Assembly: GCA_022478985.1 (NCBI GenBank)
Contig: JAKSZP010013314.1
Coordinates: 1-64,000 of the forward strand
Direction: 5' to 3'
Source of the DNA: Massospora cicadina
Taxonomy: Eukaryota; Entomophthoromycota; Entomophthoromycetes; Entomophthorales; Entomophthoraceae
Length of the DNA: 64,000 bases
Below, one piece after another: positions 1 through 12,068 of the stretch (the stretch's first letter is position 1; each line of letters opens with the position of its first letter). The notes beneath the pieces are model-generated. The model worked only from the letters and a program-made list of their open reading frames with translations, ran no database searches and was not told the origin of the DNA. The position numbers were made by a program, and so were the translations under genes.

Positions 1-887
1 TAGTGGCAATAATTTAATTAACTTAAAGATTGAAGACATGATAATATATAAGCTTAAGCATTATATACTACCTATTTCACTTTTGGAAAATGTAATATAC
101 TAGTATGGATGTCCTCAATTTAATCTGTTGGACAAAATAGCAACTTCACATCCTATTTCTTTAAAAACTATATCAACCTATGGGATTCAGAAGTATACTC
201 TATTTTATCTTTTTGAGTTATGAGATAGTTGAAGTTATAAATTGATGTTAGTGATATATTGAAACAGTTGGTTTCATACATACTATCAGTTTGAAGAAAG
301 TACCAAGTTTTTCATTTTTGCTTATAGCATTCAGTTCCACTAAGGTAAAAGACTGTCTCTATCACACTGTTGTATAAGAGCCATCCTATTCTATCTCATC
401 TGCTCTATTTTGTTATAAAAAGCCTGGCGATATTAAACATAATCAGTATGTCAAAAAATTTGCAATATCAATAAAATGTAAGATTAGGCTTTGATTATAA
501 CTTTGCAAAATATGTCTTTTAGGTAAAAGATTTCAAAAATTGCTAAGGTTTCCTGTGCTAAAGTAGGTACGAAGAAGTTTTAATTAAACCATCTAGTACT
601 AAAAAAAGAAGTTTTAATTAAAAATATGGCTTAGTAATATTAGAAGTTAAGCCAAATTAAGTTAGGTATGTCTGAGGTGATTATAAGACATCTGCCTTTA
701 CAGATACCATCAAAGATAAAAAACCTACTATATATATATAAAAAAGTAACGTTAAGTTTATATTAGATTTATTAAAAATTTAGAAATTGATAAACTCCAA
801 ATGCTTATATAGGTATAGGAAAGAGTAAAAATAGGTAAAGAAAAGGGTTATATAATACATAATGAAAATAAATTAAGAATAAAAGCT
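1..887. other. AT-rich spacer, nothing recognised
   Basis: This left-edge stretch is very AT-rich, with many stops in all frames. I see no coding motif, terminal repeat or RNA gene. It ends where similarity to the ORF1-only element at 45.6-47.5 kb begins. Confidence 0.5.
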
Positions 888-2790
888 TTTCTTTCCGCTC
901 AAGCTCATTTTCTTAAAGATATTTATAAAAAAATTATTTTACCACCGCCATCTGGCCACACCAGTTTTCCTATTTATGTCTGAAAATCCGCCACCTTTCC
1001 TTAGTGGGGTAGCAACTCTCCACCGCCTAGCATTTTCCACCCTGCAAGCAAATGTGTTCACATGGGGTCAAATAGGCTGCTAAATTCTTCTCGCCATTTT
1101 GTTGCCCCATGGGACTTAGCACTTCACCTGGCGCGCATCCACCCTTCTCAACCCCATCTTCTCATATCTCTCATTCTGCAATCTAATTTTGTCTATGAGT
1201 TAACTATGGGAGTTTATTCCCACATGCTGAAAAGGCAATTATTGAATTGGCCACCACTGCATTTGTGCCAGCTGGCTTTATCAATTTCCGACAGGTTAAG
1301 GGCTATTTTAATATTGGCTTCCAGATGGAGGAGGACGCTGTTGCAGCGGCTTCTACTCTCCTTGTTTATAAGAAAACTTTCATACCAACTACCCAAACTT
1401 GCCTCCTTACAGGCACCACAATGGTAGTGATCTTTGCATCCCTCCCTTCCTGCCTCCCACCCCAAATTTTATGTGATCAGTTGTTGGTAGGGCTTCTGGA
1501 TTATGGGATCCAGCCCAACCTCATCTTCACTGTTCCCTATGGTGAAGAGCAGCTTGCTGCCCCTCGTGCCACTGCTACCATAATACCACACTACCCTGCC
1601 ATAGCCCAACAAATCCCCATGCTCATATGCAGTGGCGCCTGAGCACTTTTTTTGGGCTCATGTGGACAATGGTCCCCATATCTGTCCCCTCTGTTTTGGG
1701 TTCAACCATTTAAAAAACCCTGCTACCTTTCTACGTCCTCTGATGTGGCTTCAGAGCCTTATTTAGCAAATCAAAAGGGAGCGTTTTGTTGCCCCCTCCC
1801 ACTCAACGTTCTAGTTTGATGGGTCAGAGTGTGAAATTGGCCCACAACAAATTAACTGCCCACATTAACCCCCTCCCAATTACACCCCCGCCAATCAGAG
1901 TCAGTCTTGGACCACCATTCTCACCCAAGCATCTTATTTGACTCCTACCCACCCGATTCCAACATCAACTATTCTTATGAACCAAAATCATGGGACCTAT
2001 TGGCTGATGTTGACGAATCAGGTAAAGTTATCATGAGTGAGGATTTTGGTGAATCTCTCATCCAGTTCAATTATAGTTGGGCATTATTTTTCCCTTCTGA
2101 CTTTGACAAAACCCCATATTCCAAACGTTTTTCTCCTAAACAAATGCTACCCCTACCAAAGTGACCCTCTCACCTTAGCAGCGGAGGCCTCTACCCATTG
2201 TCCCAACTTATGCAAAGCAATGGCTCAAGCAGTGGCACAATTCCAACTGGGGATGACCACACCCTAATTCTCTCTGATTTTCCCAAAGAAGCCTGAAATG
2301 AAATCATTAAATTATCTGATGATGCTGAAGCCACTGTCATGCATGTCACTAAACTAGAAGTTTTTACCCATCATTTAATTCCACCCACCAAAGTTTATAA
2401 TTTTGCCCAACTCACGAATGCCTGCATTCAAGCTGAAAATCACTTAGCGGAATTTGTTGAATCTGTGTACCAAGATTATTTTGATGATTAGGACAAGAAC
2501 TCATTTTACACTGCCACCCACCCATACTACGCTGATGCCCCAACGCCCTGTCTCTCTGCTTTAGTCCATTATAACAATAATCAGATATTGTCATGAAGAG
2601 TATGTCTTCAGAAGAGCCACCTGATCCCCCTCAATCTCTGTTATGGTGGGTTAGCAATTTTCCGCTTCCCACTTGGTTAAGAATTTCTGTTTTGGTTTTA
2701 TTGTTCTGTTCATTTTGTTCATTTTTTTTGCTCTTTGCTTATCAGTAATGTCCATCCCTTGGTCAGCATACCTCAAATAAATTTAAAGGT
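888..2790 (+). mobile_element. Old copy of an ORF1-only (half-LINE-like) retroelement
   Basis: This stretch is similar along its whole length to the insertion at 45601-47503, in the opposite window orientation. Shared parts are the 5' leader, the ORF1-like coding region, a short 3' UTR and an A-rich end (ACCTCAAATAAAT here, ACCTCTAATAAATAAATC there). Neither copy has an endonuclease or reverse transcriptase between the coding region and the tail. The ends are approximate because I could not identify a target duplication for this older copy. The shared 3' end argues that the compact layout is a family trait and not an accidental truncation. Confidence 0.7.
976..2652 (+). pseudogene. LINE ORF1-like protein, frameshifted
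   Basis: A decayed coding region. Pieces can be followed in several frames: an N-terminal part with DLALHLARIHPSQPH (about 1110), an RRM-like part with FVPAGFINFRQVKGYFNIGFQ and EEDAVAAAS (1262-1365), a second domain (QLLVGLLDYGIQPNLIF, about 1479-1535), a Cys-rich knuckle region near 1670-1720, then a C-terminal part with WDLLADVDESGKV (about 1990) and HPYYADAPTPCLSAL (about 2520). The order matches the better copy at 45.7-47.4 kb. Proteins of this layout normally bind element RNA as the ORF1/Gag-like product of a LINE. The start is placed at the ATG that aligns with the start of the other copy. Several frameshifts and stops make it non-functional. Confidence 0.65.
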
Positions 2791-3326
2791 TTTGAATTTA
2801 GAAACTCATTGCTGCTTATAAGGACATGTAGAAAATCTGCTTCTGTTTTTTCAGTTGTATGGATAGTTCTGGCAGAATAAGCATTGTTATATCAGGTTAA
2901 GGAGGTTCTCATGTATACCCAAACTCATGATGTATTAGGTGTAGCAATCCTTATTGAAAGAGGAGAAGGAGTGGCACAAAAATGGTTTGTAATTTTACCC
3001 TGGACTTAATTGCATTAGATAACATTAATAATAAGAAGAAAATATGCTAAAATTGTTTTATATGGTTAGAGAAGTGGTAGCATAGCGAGGTGGTTCCTGC
3101 TCTAATCTGGGTGGGTTTTGATTGAAATAGGTTCAAAACAAGCACAGAATAAACAATCTTGGCGTGGTATATTTGTTCAAGGTCGACCAGCTTTGTTTAC
3201 TTTTTTCCTTATATGGTTATATACCTCGAGATAAGTAAGAAAAAATGTACCCCTCCTCTTTAACCATTCTATGAGGGGCAGAATGTGAAGGAATTTCTCA
3301 GAAGGCATCTAATCTAAAAAAGCCTC
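2791..3326. other. AT-rich spacer between half-LINE copy and element F
   Basis: I see no coding motif or repeat in this stretch. Its last five bases, ATTAA at 3327-3331, are the left target duplication of element F. Confidence 0.5.
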
Positions 3327-3331
3327 ATTAA

Positions 3332-4220
3332 TGTCATGTTCATATGACTTTTTTGAATGGGTCAATGGCCAAGACGAGGCTGGGCGTCAAGAATCAAAAA
3401 AGTTTAAGCTACAGGACCTTTCTGACTTAAGGCACACATTGGACCAACGCTGGATAAAGCCAGATATGCCCAGATTGGTTCAGAGGAAGTTTGACCTGCT
3501 CAGCCATGTGTAACAACCATAGCATTAAAACGGACATGCTACCACTTAGATTATGATGGTTCAGTCTGGTTACTCGGTGAATAGGGGTTTAAAACCCTTT
3601 CAATATATGAAATTTTTAACTTGGGCTGGACTCAACTTAAATCTTTCTCTTGAGTTTGGTCAATATCAAAGTACAATACCCATCATGGAAGAATATGCTT
3701 ATTGGTGTACAGGTCTTAACACCACTTTCTCTGATTGATAATTCCCCCAAATTGGCTTAAATATGTTTTCTAAAAACCAACCTTTATCATTAGTCATCAA
3801 ACCTCCAAGATAAACCCCTCGTTAGTTTATGCTTTTCTATCTTAACTTGGGCAAACCTGTGCATGGACCTCTTTGAGGAGGTCTACTGCAACGTTAGCCT
3901 TATGATTTGCATATAATTGACTCTCATATCTGGTGCACTGGTGGGCCGCCTTGGTTCCCTCCATACTGAGGCACCCTGGCACTTCAGCCTCAATCCCCAC
4001 TTGGATATGGTCTCCACTTTTGGGGCCACCCAAGTCTTGTTGTGGGTTTGATCTTTATTAACCTTGACCATGCTAAACACCCTTGCCCTATGTTACTTTT
4101 TCCCAAGCACCTTTGTGGGGCTATCCTTCCCTTAGTATTGACAACTCTCTCCCTGGTGTTAGGACTGTGCATCGTGCACCTCCTCACTGGGAGCTGGATA
4201 GTTTAGACACTCTCCTGACA
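3332..4220 (+). repeat. 5' LTR of element F
   Basis: An 889-bp LTR bounded by TG...CA. It matches 9673-10019 plus 30539-31080 along its length, and the shared stretch GCTACAGGACCTTTCTGACT is identical in both copies. The sequence just downstream (4221 on, TTAAACAACCAACAT) is not a TGG-type tRNA primer site. It resembles the sequence in the same place in element E. Confidence 0.9.
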
Positions 4221-4597
4221 TTAAACAACCAACATAATCTTTTAAGTGCACAAACATTTTCCATGTGGGACTTTTGCAAAGTGCAAATTGGGTACACCAG
4301 CTGTTGGTCACAGCCAGAGAAGAGCTCACCTCCATCATCTCATTTTGCCAATGGTTGTACATCTTGGCATTATTATTATTGCCTCTTTCAGATTTTTAAC
4401 CAGGTGATATTCCTCACATATTAATGAAATTAGTATAATAGTTAATTGGGGATGATTGCTGATTAGTTAGATAATTTTGATTCATTATTTAATGATAATA
4501 CCCCAAAGTGTGCTCCCCATTTGGTTGGATTGAGCTGTCTTGATCTGCAGGATCAAGAAATTATCTGGCATCATGCCCAATAGAAAATGGTGGGTCT

Positions 4598-5000
4598 CAA
4601 CACTGGCGACTGAGGCTGAGGATGTTGATATTTAATATTATCAATTAAGATGATAATTAACTTAAATTTGACATCAAAAAGTATTGGGAGTTGATTCCAG
4701 TAGCTTTCAGTTAATTTCAACACCGGTGAGTTATTCTGAGGATGTTGAAATAATAATACTAATTGTTTAAGCTCGGCTTTTATCTCTGCATCAACTCTAT
4801 ATGAAAATGATTGTGGGTTTTCTGGAAGAAAGTCAAATCTTGGAGGACTGTTGACTTATGCTAGGATGCCAAACCATTTAAATCAATTAAAAAAATTTGA
4901 ATTACATTTCAACTTTGTGATAGTATTGGGTAGAATCCCTGACAGTATTTTAGGTTTAATTTGACACTGGCAACTTATGCCAAGGATGTCAAAATATTTA
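4598..5000 (+). repeat. Degenerate ~120-bp tandem repeats
   Basis: The motif 'CAACACTGGCGACT...GAGGATGTTGA..ATATTTAAT' recurs in decayed form near 4598, 4718, 4845 and 4962, a spacing of about 117-127 bp. AT-rich stretches with weak dyad symmetry separate the copies. No coding potential is visible. Confidence 0.5.
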
Positions 5001-5165
5001 ATTAATTCTCTTTATGATGAACAAAGGATCAACGTAATCATGGATATTAGAGGATGACAAGTATTGCCAGTGAGAGTGCTGATGAATAATAAGCAAGGAG
5101 AATCACCAGTGAGTGCTGATGATGCTGACAATAAATGCCAATGATGTGGACAGGCAAGAAATGCC

Positions 5166-5173
5166 TATAAATA
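5166..5173 (+). promoter_or_regulatory. TATA-like box in LTR-like segment
   Basis: TATAAATA lies in a pyrimidine-rich context that is followed by CT-rich sequence. It suggests a retroelement promoter. This is inferred from sequence only. Confidence 0.35.
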
Positions 5174-5354
5174 GTTTGATCTCCCTCTTAATAAAAATAT
5201 CTTCTATCTTCCTATCTTTATTAAGTTTTTAGTTGACAGTAGTTAGATTAGCTTGTAGAAGTGGGACTCAAGATCCCCAGTTGTTAGGTGCTAGGTTAAA
5301 ACACCTGGGGTGGTCGATGCAACAAACTTTAAACTTGATATACAGACTAACCAT

Positions 5355-5702
5355 GGGAACTAGCTCAATCACTGGAGCCAGCAATGGACGAGTTGGGATT
5401 AGCTATGAGGTGAAGAAGCAAGGGGTCAGAATTCCCAGGATAGGAGTAAACCACCAGTGCACACCAAGAAGGGTTAATCTGCTAAGGAGAAGTTGGTGTC
5501 CAGTTGGATTAAGGAGTTTCTCAACTGTGGGAATTAGCTCAATCAGTGGAGCCAGCGATGGATGAGTTGGGATTAGCCATGAGGTGAAGAAGCAAGGGGT
5601 CAGACTGCCCAGGATAGGGGTGAACCACCGGCGCACACCAAGAAGGGTTAATCTTCTAAGGAGAAGTTGGTGTCCAGCTAAATTTGGGAGTTATCTGCAG
5701 CC
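5355..5702 (+). repeat. 174-bp tandem duplication
   Basis: Two adjacent copies start at 5355 (GGGAACTAGCTCAATCA) and 5529 (GGGAATTAGCTCAATCA) and both contain GGTGAAGAAGCAAGGGGTCAG and ACACCAAGAAGGGTTAATC. They differ by scattered substitutions. The open frames crossing it have no recognised domain and are probably by-products of the duplication. Confidence 0.85.
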
Positions 5703-6239
5703 TTGTAAGGAAAGGTCACCAATGATGGTGAAAAAGCAAGGACCAGCGGTCTTCATACTGTTTGGCCTGGCACACTATTGGAGTCACCTAGTATTGAGAA
5801 TATAAAATTCTCAACACAACCCATCGCTGAAATAGGTATGGGGTTGTTCGCTGCATAAAACATGTTTTATAATGACATTTCCTTATATAAAACCGAACTT
5901 ATTATCTTCTCTTATGGCTCAGATTTGGAACACATTTCATTGTACCAATTTACCCCATAGAATACATAATCTACCACAGCCCTGATTCACAAACACAGGA
6001 GGTGAGAAGGAGTTAATTATTCAATATAAAAATGTTTATGCAGTTTCTGGAGATATGGTGGGATATGTGACCTCAGTAGTAATTGTGGTCAACCATCCCT
6101 CTCCATTGTATGATGCAGAAATGTACTTGGAGGAATGCTAATGCCTGAGGAAGTTTTTATGATGAAGTGTTGGCGTTGTCTGCTAAAATAAAGATCATTC
6201 TAAATATTTTTGCTGACTGCTACCCTTTCCTCCCCTTAA

Positions 6240-6530
6240 GAGAAAATCAGTTTAACTTTTTTGGTGGATACAGGAGCCTCTGAGAATTTTATTGATAAAA
6301 CCTAGCCGACTACCTTGAGCTAAGTTACTTGCCAGGTGGTATATTTAGGGGAGGGGCTTCCCAAAGTATTCCCACGCTGAAAATTATGGGGTTAGTTGAT
6401 TATTAAGTTGGAAAATATCATTTGGCTAAACGCTTTAAAGCTATCAATAACCTCTTGTACCTCATCATATTGGGTGTAGAGTGGTGGCGAAAGTTTGACA
6501 TCAGAACCAATTGTAAGACAATACATTATT
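6240..6530 (+). pseudogene. Aspartic protease of element F
   Basis: A retropepsin-like domain. The active-site motif reads LVDTGASENFID at 6261-6296, with an intact DTGA at 6267-6278. Downstream ILGVEWWRKFDI (about 6465-6505) matches the conserved C-terminal strand of Ty3/gypsy proteases. In the family this enzyme cuts the Gag-Pol polyprotein inside the particle. Stops between the two motifs break the frame, and no Gag precedes it. Confidence 0.75.
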
Positions 6531-6779
6531 CTTAACTTTAAAGAAGGGTCACAAGTTAGTTATCCTTTTGTCTGAAGCAAACTTTCAAGCAATTCGACCC
6601 ACTGGCCCAATATTCACACACTTAGTCTAGCTCCGTTGCTGAAACCCTCTTTGGAGGTTCCCCTACCTTCCTGTTTATAGGGGTTAGAATCTTCGCTTGG
6701 TGCAGTTTCAGCCAATGTACTACCATCTCATTCAGAGTTTGATTGCGAGTTCAAGCTCACCGTTGATCTGGTGTGTATA

Positions 6780-8230
6780 TCTTCCCTTATTTATTCTTTG
6801 ACTGTACAGGAGGAAGTGGACTTAGATGTGTGGGTTAAGGAGCAGTTAGACAAAGGGGCTATTTTTAGCGAACCTTTCCATATGTTTCCCACTTCTCTTT
6901 ATGGAGAAAGCTGATGGTACCTTATGCCCATGCATAGATTATGGGAATCTTAACAAAGTCACAGTACAAGAAATGCATCCCATCACAATGGACTCACAGT
7001 TAGCTCGATATTGGGAGAAGGAGATAGTATTCTATAAACTAAATTGTTATATGGATTCAATCAGATCCAAATCAAAAAGGACCTGTAGTGGCTAACCACA
7101 TTCTGTACCTTTAAAGGTATTTTTTCAATTTTGGGCTATTCCCTTTGGGATTAAAAAAGCCCCTGCTATCTCTCAACGCCATATTGATGCGGCTTTGGGG
7201 ACCTGCTGGGGGTATGCATGGTAGCCTACATGGATAATATTCTGGTGTTTTCCTCTGAGGATGAGTACCATGAAGTAAACCTTTGGTAGGTAGTGGAGAG
7301 TTTGAGGGAAGCTAAACTAACATTAAAAATTAGTAACTGTGACTTCTTCAAGTCCCAGGTCACCTTCCTGCAACGTTGTGTTTGTACAAGGGCCCATGAT
7401 AACTCCAGATAAGGAGAAGGCAATACACATGTGGCTCACTCCAAGTTTGGTTAATGAATTGAGGAGCTTTTTGGGGACATGTACGTTCCTTAAGAAATCC
7501 TCTTAAAATTTTTCTGAAGTGGCGGCGCCCTTGAGTATAAGGAAAGTGTGGTAAAAGTGATCCATAGTTCCCAACTTTGCAGAATTTCTTCCAAGCTGTA
7601 AAGTGCACCCTGCTGTCCACGTCAATTTTCTGTCATGTCAACCCCAATAAAGATTTCATTGCTACTTCTGATGCCTCCAACTTTGCCATAGCGGCTGCCT
7701 TATTACAAGTAGGTGAAGATGGAATAGAGCATCTGATGGGATAATTTAACAGGAAGATGTCTTAGCCTGATTTAATCTATGCAGTATATGATAAAGAGTT
7801 ATTAGATGTGGTTGAGTAGCTGACTTTTGGCGTCATCACTTTCATGGCTCATCCCAACCCTTCCTCATATGTAAAGATCACCATGCCTTACTGTACTACC
7901 GCGCCTCATGTCTTGACCCCATGGCAAACCTGCTGGCATAAGACCCTAGCCCAAATTGTGTTTTTCTATGATTTTACCAAGGGCAAGGAGTATGCTTTGG
8001 TGGATGCATTGAGCTGCAACCCTGCATTAGCTCCCAATCCTAAGGAGGTAGAGGTGCATAATAACCACTTGATGATTCAACCAGGTATTATTGTGCCTCA
8101 ACTTCCCTCTCCCTCGGACAATGGGACAGCGCTTACTCTTTTGGAAAATATTGAGGAATATGGTATGTTCAGAAAGGTAGCTTTTCCCACCCTTTGTTGG
8201 CCAAATATACTAAATCCTTGCTAAAAGCGC
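6780..8230 (+). pseudogene. Reverse transcriptase and RNase H of element F
   Basis: RT fragments: WVKEQLDKGAIF (about 6830), MEKADGTLCPCIDYGNLNKVT (6901-6963, a decayed form of the KKDG..R.CIDYR.LN motif), then the FQFWAIPFGIKKAPAISQRHI region (about 7125-7190), and the YxDD region near 7230, where the Asp pair is not legible. The FLGxxxFL-type motif follows (SFLGTCTFLKKSS, about 7470-7505). RNase H starts at ATSDASNFAIAAALLQ (about 7665-7710) and its last Asp region is KGKEYALVDALSCNP (about 7980-8025). Stops and frameshifts run throughout. The order RT, RNase H, integrase is that of Ty3/gypsy. Confidence 0.75.
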
Positions 8231-8269
8231 GTTGAATCAGGAGGTTAAACCAGGGGTTATAATGTGAAG

Positions 8270-9660
8270 GATCAGATAATTGGTTTCAGGGGCGCTTATG
8301 TGTTCCCGCTGGACCACTTAGCCTGGAAATCATCTGGGACCATCATGACAGAACCATCATTGGTCATCCTGGGAAGGAGAAGACTTTAGAGCTAATTCAC
8401 TATACATATAATTGGAAGGGGTTAGCAAAACAGGTGGGCAGGTATTATATAGAGTGGCTGGTTTGCAACCAAATAAACCAAATCGCCAGTCACTAATGGT
8501 TTTTGGTACCAGTTCAAAAGGCTGAAGGGCCTTGGACTCTTTATTAGTGGATTCTATCGTGAAATTGCCTGTATCTGATGGCTACAATGCCATCATGTTA
8601 GTGGTCAACCGCTTTAAGAAATTCTCCCACTTTATACCTTGCTGAAACACAGTAAATGTGGCTGAGATGGTAGGCTCTTCGTCACTCGTGTGTTTGCTCT
8701 TCATTAGTCCACAGGAAACAATCAGTGATCGTGGTCCCCATTTTCCACTGTTTTTTGGTAAGCGTTGTGTATGCTCTTCAATATTACATCTGTCATTTGA
8801 CTGCCTATCACCCCCAATCAGATGGGCAGACTGAACAAGTGAACCAGTGCTTATAACAGCTTATGCGATGTCACATCGCTGCAGATCATTCAGATTGGTT
8901 TATCATCTCCCTATGGCCCAATTAATTTATAACTACGTCCAACATGCATCAATTGGGTGTTCCCCCTTCTTCTCCAACTATGTCTTCAATCCCGCCTTCA
9001 ACATGTAACCCATTTGTAAATTAAGGTGAAAGAAGTGGTTGACTTTGCCAAAGTGATCAAGAAATTACACCAGAAGGTGAGCACAAAATTTAGATGAGGC
9101 CATACAGAATTAAAAGGAAAACGCTGATGGTAAAAGACTAGTTGGACAAGCGTATAAGGAAGAAGATCTCATGATATTGGATGTTAAAAACATCCCAAAC
9201 AAGCAACCATGAAAAAAACTGGGACCAAAGAGGTTTAGGCTGTGCTGCGTTGTTAGAAAGGTGTGCCACACTCACACCAATTTAATCTCCCCCTTGCTTT
9301 AAATCTTTTCAGTCTTCCATGAAAGCAAGCTTACGTTGTTTGAGGGCCCCCACCAAAGACTCCTGAGGCTTATCTCATCTATTGGGCGCCAAAGTGGGAA
9401 GTGGAGGAGATAGTAATCTCCCATTGGGTAAGAAGACTTGAATAACTTGTATCATGGAAGAGATTTGATGCAGCGGAGAACAGTTGGGTTCTAGCTTTGG
9501 ACTGTGCCCATTCCCAATACTTAATTGAAGCATTTCGCGAGCATTTTCCTAAGGCTAAAAGTTCCAAGACCAAGCAAGTCGTCGCTGCCATGAAGTTGGC
9601 CCCTGTTCACAAAAACGTCTCCTTGGCAAATGCTCCTGGAGGGGGGTGGAGCTCATGAAG
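8270..9660 (+). pseudogene. Integrase with C-terminal chromodomain of element F
   Basis: The HHCC zinc-finger remnant reads IIGHPGKEKTLELIHYTY...LVCNQ (about 8355-8475). Catalytic-core remnants are near 8530-8870, including TAYHPQSDGQTEQVNQ (about 8800-8850), which holds the catalytic Glu. The C-terminus (9395-9570) reads WEVEEIVISH, then LVSWKRFDAAENSWV and AFREHFPKA. That is a chromodomain with its aromatic and W..xNSWV signature. In chromoviruses this module binds modified histones and guides insertion to heterochromatin. Multiple stops make it inactive. Confidence 0.75.
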
Positions 9661-9672
9661 AGGAGAATGTAA

Positions 9673-10019
9673 TGTCATGTTTACATGAATTTTGAGAAGG
9701 GGTATTTGCCAAGACAAGGATGGGCGCCAAGAGTCAAAAAAGTTCAAGCTACAGGACCTTTCTGACTTAAGGCACACCTTGGACCAACGCTGGATAAAGC
9801 CAGATATGCCCAGGTTGGTTCAGAAGAAGTGCAACCTGCCCAACCATGTGTAACGACCATAGAGTTAAAACAGAAATGCTACCACTTAAATTATGATGGT
9901 TTGGTTTGGTTACTCAGTTAAAGGGGGTTCAAGACCCATTCAATTTATGAAATTTTCAGTTTGGGCTGGACTCAACTTCAATCTTTCACTTAAGTTTGGT
10001 CAATATCAAAGTACATTAC
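9673..10019 (+). repeat. 3' LTR of element F, left part
   Basis: Begins TGTCATG after a purine-rich stretch (GGAGGGGGGTGGAGC at about 9637-9651 and AAGAGGAGAATGTAA just before the LTR), which serves as the polypurine tract region. It is interrupted after 347 bp by element D. The last five bases before D, ATTAC, are repeated after D. Confidence 0.9.
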
Positions 10020-11122
10020 TGTTAGCTTCTGAGGTTGCTCATTTGATGAATTTGATTCTGCACGCTTAATTAAGCTATAGTTCTGCCAAATGATCCTCAA
10101 TTTAGCCTGTGTTATATAGCATTTTGACCGATCAGAAGCTCACTAGGTGTATTTAATTAGTTTCGACTCTTCTGGTAAATTTTGGGCTCAATTTTCCCTT
10201 TGTATTTGGGAACTTCTACCATGGCGTGCAAAAGTACAAGCCTCAGATTCTGAAATTCCAGCTTGTTGACAATCTTTAAAGAGACTTCATATGGAAAAGC
10301 CAGTTAAAAGATTAAATAAAATAGATCTTTAACTAGACTATTATTTGGTAATTATTCATTAGGCCAGGCGCTAGTATTTATACCTCTTGGCATCTCCTGG
10401 CCACATATTGAGCATGCCATTTCCAAAGATTATTTTCCACCTCAGTTTGTTCCAGGAACTGATAAAACTATGCCCCATTGCTAGGTTATTGGTGGCAATA
10501 TACTCTCATGTTTGGGAGAAGTTTATGGACAAAAATTGCGATAAGAACGTGCAAAATTGTCCTAGAATCGTATCAATTTGAGCTTTGTCATACTGCTGAC
10601 AAAACACATCTTCTGTAAATTTTTGGCATCGATCTAAATAAATGATGCACCCCTAATTGGGACGTCGGCAGGCCTCTCTTGATAGCACTAGGTATTCCCA
10701 TTTGGGTGGTTTATGTGCAAGTGCTATTGTGCCAATAATGAAGATTGACATACTTATTTTGCCATATGGTGGGGAATTGATTACACTATATTGCGCCTAT
10801 TTGTCCAAGAGATGTTTAGACGGTATCTTTGGTTTAATCCCCAAATTAATTTCTTATGCTGAATATTTGATAAAGTTTATGATTAGTTGGTACCAATTAT
10901 CAAGTTTTGTTGTATGTATAATCGGCCTAAATATATAAGGATTTTTGCCTGAGCTTTTAATAGAATATTTGAGATTCTTGACGTTGAGATAATTAGCACA
11001 AGCCTTATAATGGCAATTGGCTTTTAGTTGATAATTAGGTATTAGCTTGAGTTTTGGGAGGATCTGCCTGATTTATTGGTTGTCAAAGGGTTTATTTTAT
11101 GGTTAACCACCAGAATCTGACA
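10020..11122 (-). repeat. 3' LTR of element D
   Basis: A 1.10-kb LTR matching 29435-30538 over its full length, for example CAGAAGCTCACTAGGTGTAT in both. Read on the minus strand it begins TGTCAGATTCTG. Scattered substitutions and small indels show an old insertion. Confidence 0.92.
10375..10382 (-). promoter_or_regulatory. TATA box in D LTR
   Basis: TATAAATA on the minus strand. It is conserved at the same place in the other LTR (29792-29799) despite divergence around it, so it is the likely core promoter of D. Confidence 0.55.
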
Positions 11123-11138
11123 TTTCCCCCACTTGACC
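11123..11138 (-). promoter_or_regulatory. Polypurine tract of element D
   Basis: On the minus strand AAGTGGGGGAAA directly precedes the 3' LTR. This is the expected primer site for plus-strand synthesis. Confidence 0.65.
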
Positions 11139-11399
11139 TAATTATAAGCCATAAGATTCCCGATTATCCTTCATTGATCTTTGTCATTTATTAATTTTTA
11201 GCCCAAATTTCTGATAGAGAAGGTCAAGTGTAAGCTTTAACTTCAGCCCCAAATTTTTGATGAATCTCGATTTTGATCCTCTCACAACCTCAAGTGCAAA
11301 GTAAAGTATTATTTAGGTTAAAATTAATAATATTATATATTTTTTCTTTTATTTTTATTTTCTTTTCTTTTATTAATATTATTTTTTATTTTTCTTAGT

Positions 11400-12068
11400 T
11401 GGCCAGTTTATTAAACCTTCTTAGGAATTTTGCATGGACTCAATTGTATATATGACCACTCATAATATCCTTAATTGTGTATATGAACTGAGATATCTTC
11501 TCAATTATTTCAAATGGCCCTACCCAGATGCTATCTAACTTTTGCAATAGCACAATCTGTGGGTGTTGCAGAATAGAACTTCATTGTTTACTTAAAATTT
11601 GGCCAATTTGTAGCAATTTTACAAATACTTTTGATGTTTGGCCTTTTTCACAACAAAACTGTTGTTGAAGGCTTGAGCTTGTAGTTTTATTAAAGTATTT
11701 GTAAGCTTCTTGACATATTGAGGATAAGTATTTTCACCAGATTTTCTAGGACCAAATATAGTAGCGTTGGTAGGGCCAGATGTCTTTCAAATAATTCTTT
11801 TAAAATGGGACATCCTGGTTGCTAAATGGTGGGAGATATTGTAGGAAAATAATGCAAAAATCAAAAAAGTGCTCTATTCAGATGTTTTGGCTGAAGTTAA
11901 TTTTTTGATAATGTTAACCAACGTCCCACTTGCACGCTCAACTAAATCATTAGTTTTAAGATGATAGGAGCAAAAAGCACACCTTATAATCCCATTAATT
12001 AGATGAGCTTGGCAAGTACATTGGCAGTAAAATTTGTTCTATTTTTGTAAGAATAACCTGGGGTACAT
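11400..12068 (-). pseudogene. Integrase of element D, distal part
   Basis: Minus-strand continuation of the catalytic core after the E insertion. From 12068 downward it reads QVILTKNRTNFTANVLAKLI, the second catalytic-Asp region (Asp changed), then NDLVERASGTLVNIIKKL (about 11950-11890), which includes the catalytic Glu, and the C-terminal region near 11560. It joins the proximal part at 18139-18690. At the junction one extra C is present in a C-run, giving a frameshift. Confidence 0.75.

Larger units (their letters stand above)
4440..5818 (+). repeat. Repeat-rich, LTR-like segment inside element F
   Basis: A non-coding stretch between the LTR of F and its protease. It holds degenerate repeats of about 120 bp (4598-5000), a TATA-like box (5166-5173) and a 174-bp tandem duplication (5355-5702), and ends near TTCTCAACA. 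The promoter-like layout resembles a solo LTR of another element, but I could not find matching terminal motifs or a target duplication. It could equally be the untranslated leader of F. Boundaries are approximate. Confidence 0.35.

Noticed and set aside
5233..5805. Open frames of 110, 77 and 73 codons that share repeated peptides
   Set aside because: They cross a tandem DNA duplication on both strands and show no domain, so they are by-products.
4440..5818. A copia solo LTR with TGTTGA...TCAACA ends
   Set aside because: Candidate starts near 4625 and 4742 lack a matching 5-bp duplication with the end at 5818, so I list it only as LTR-like.
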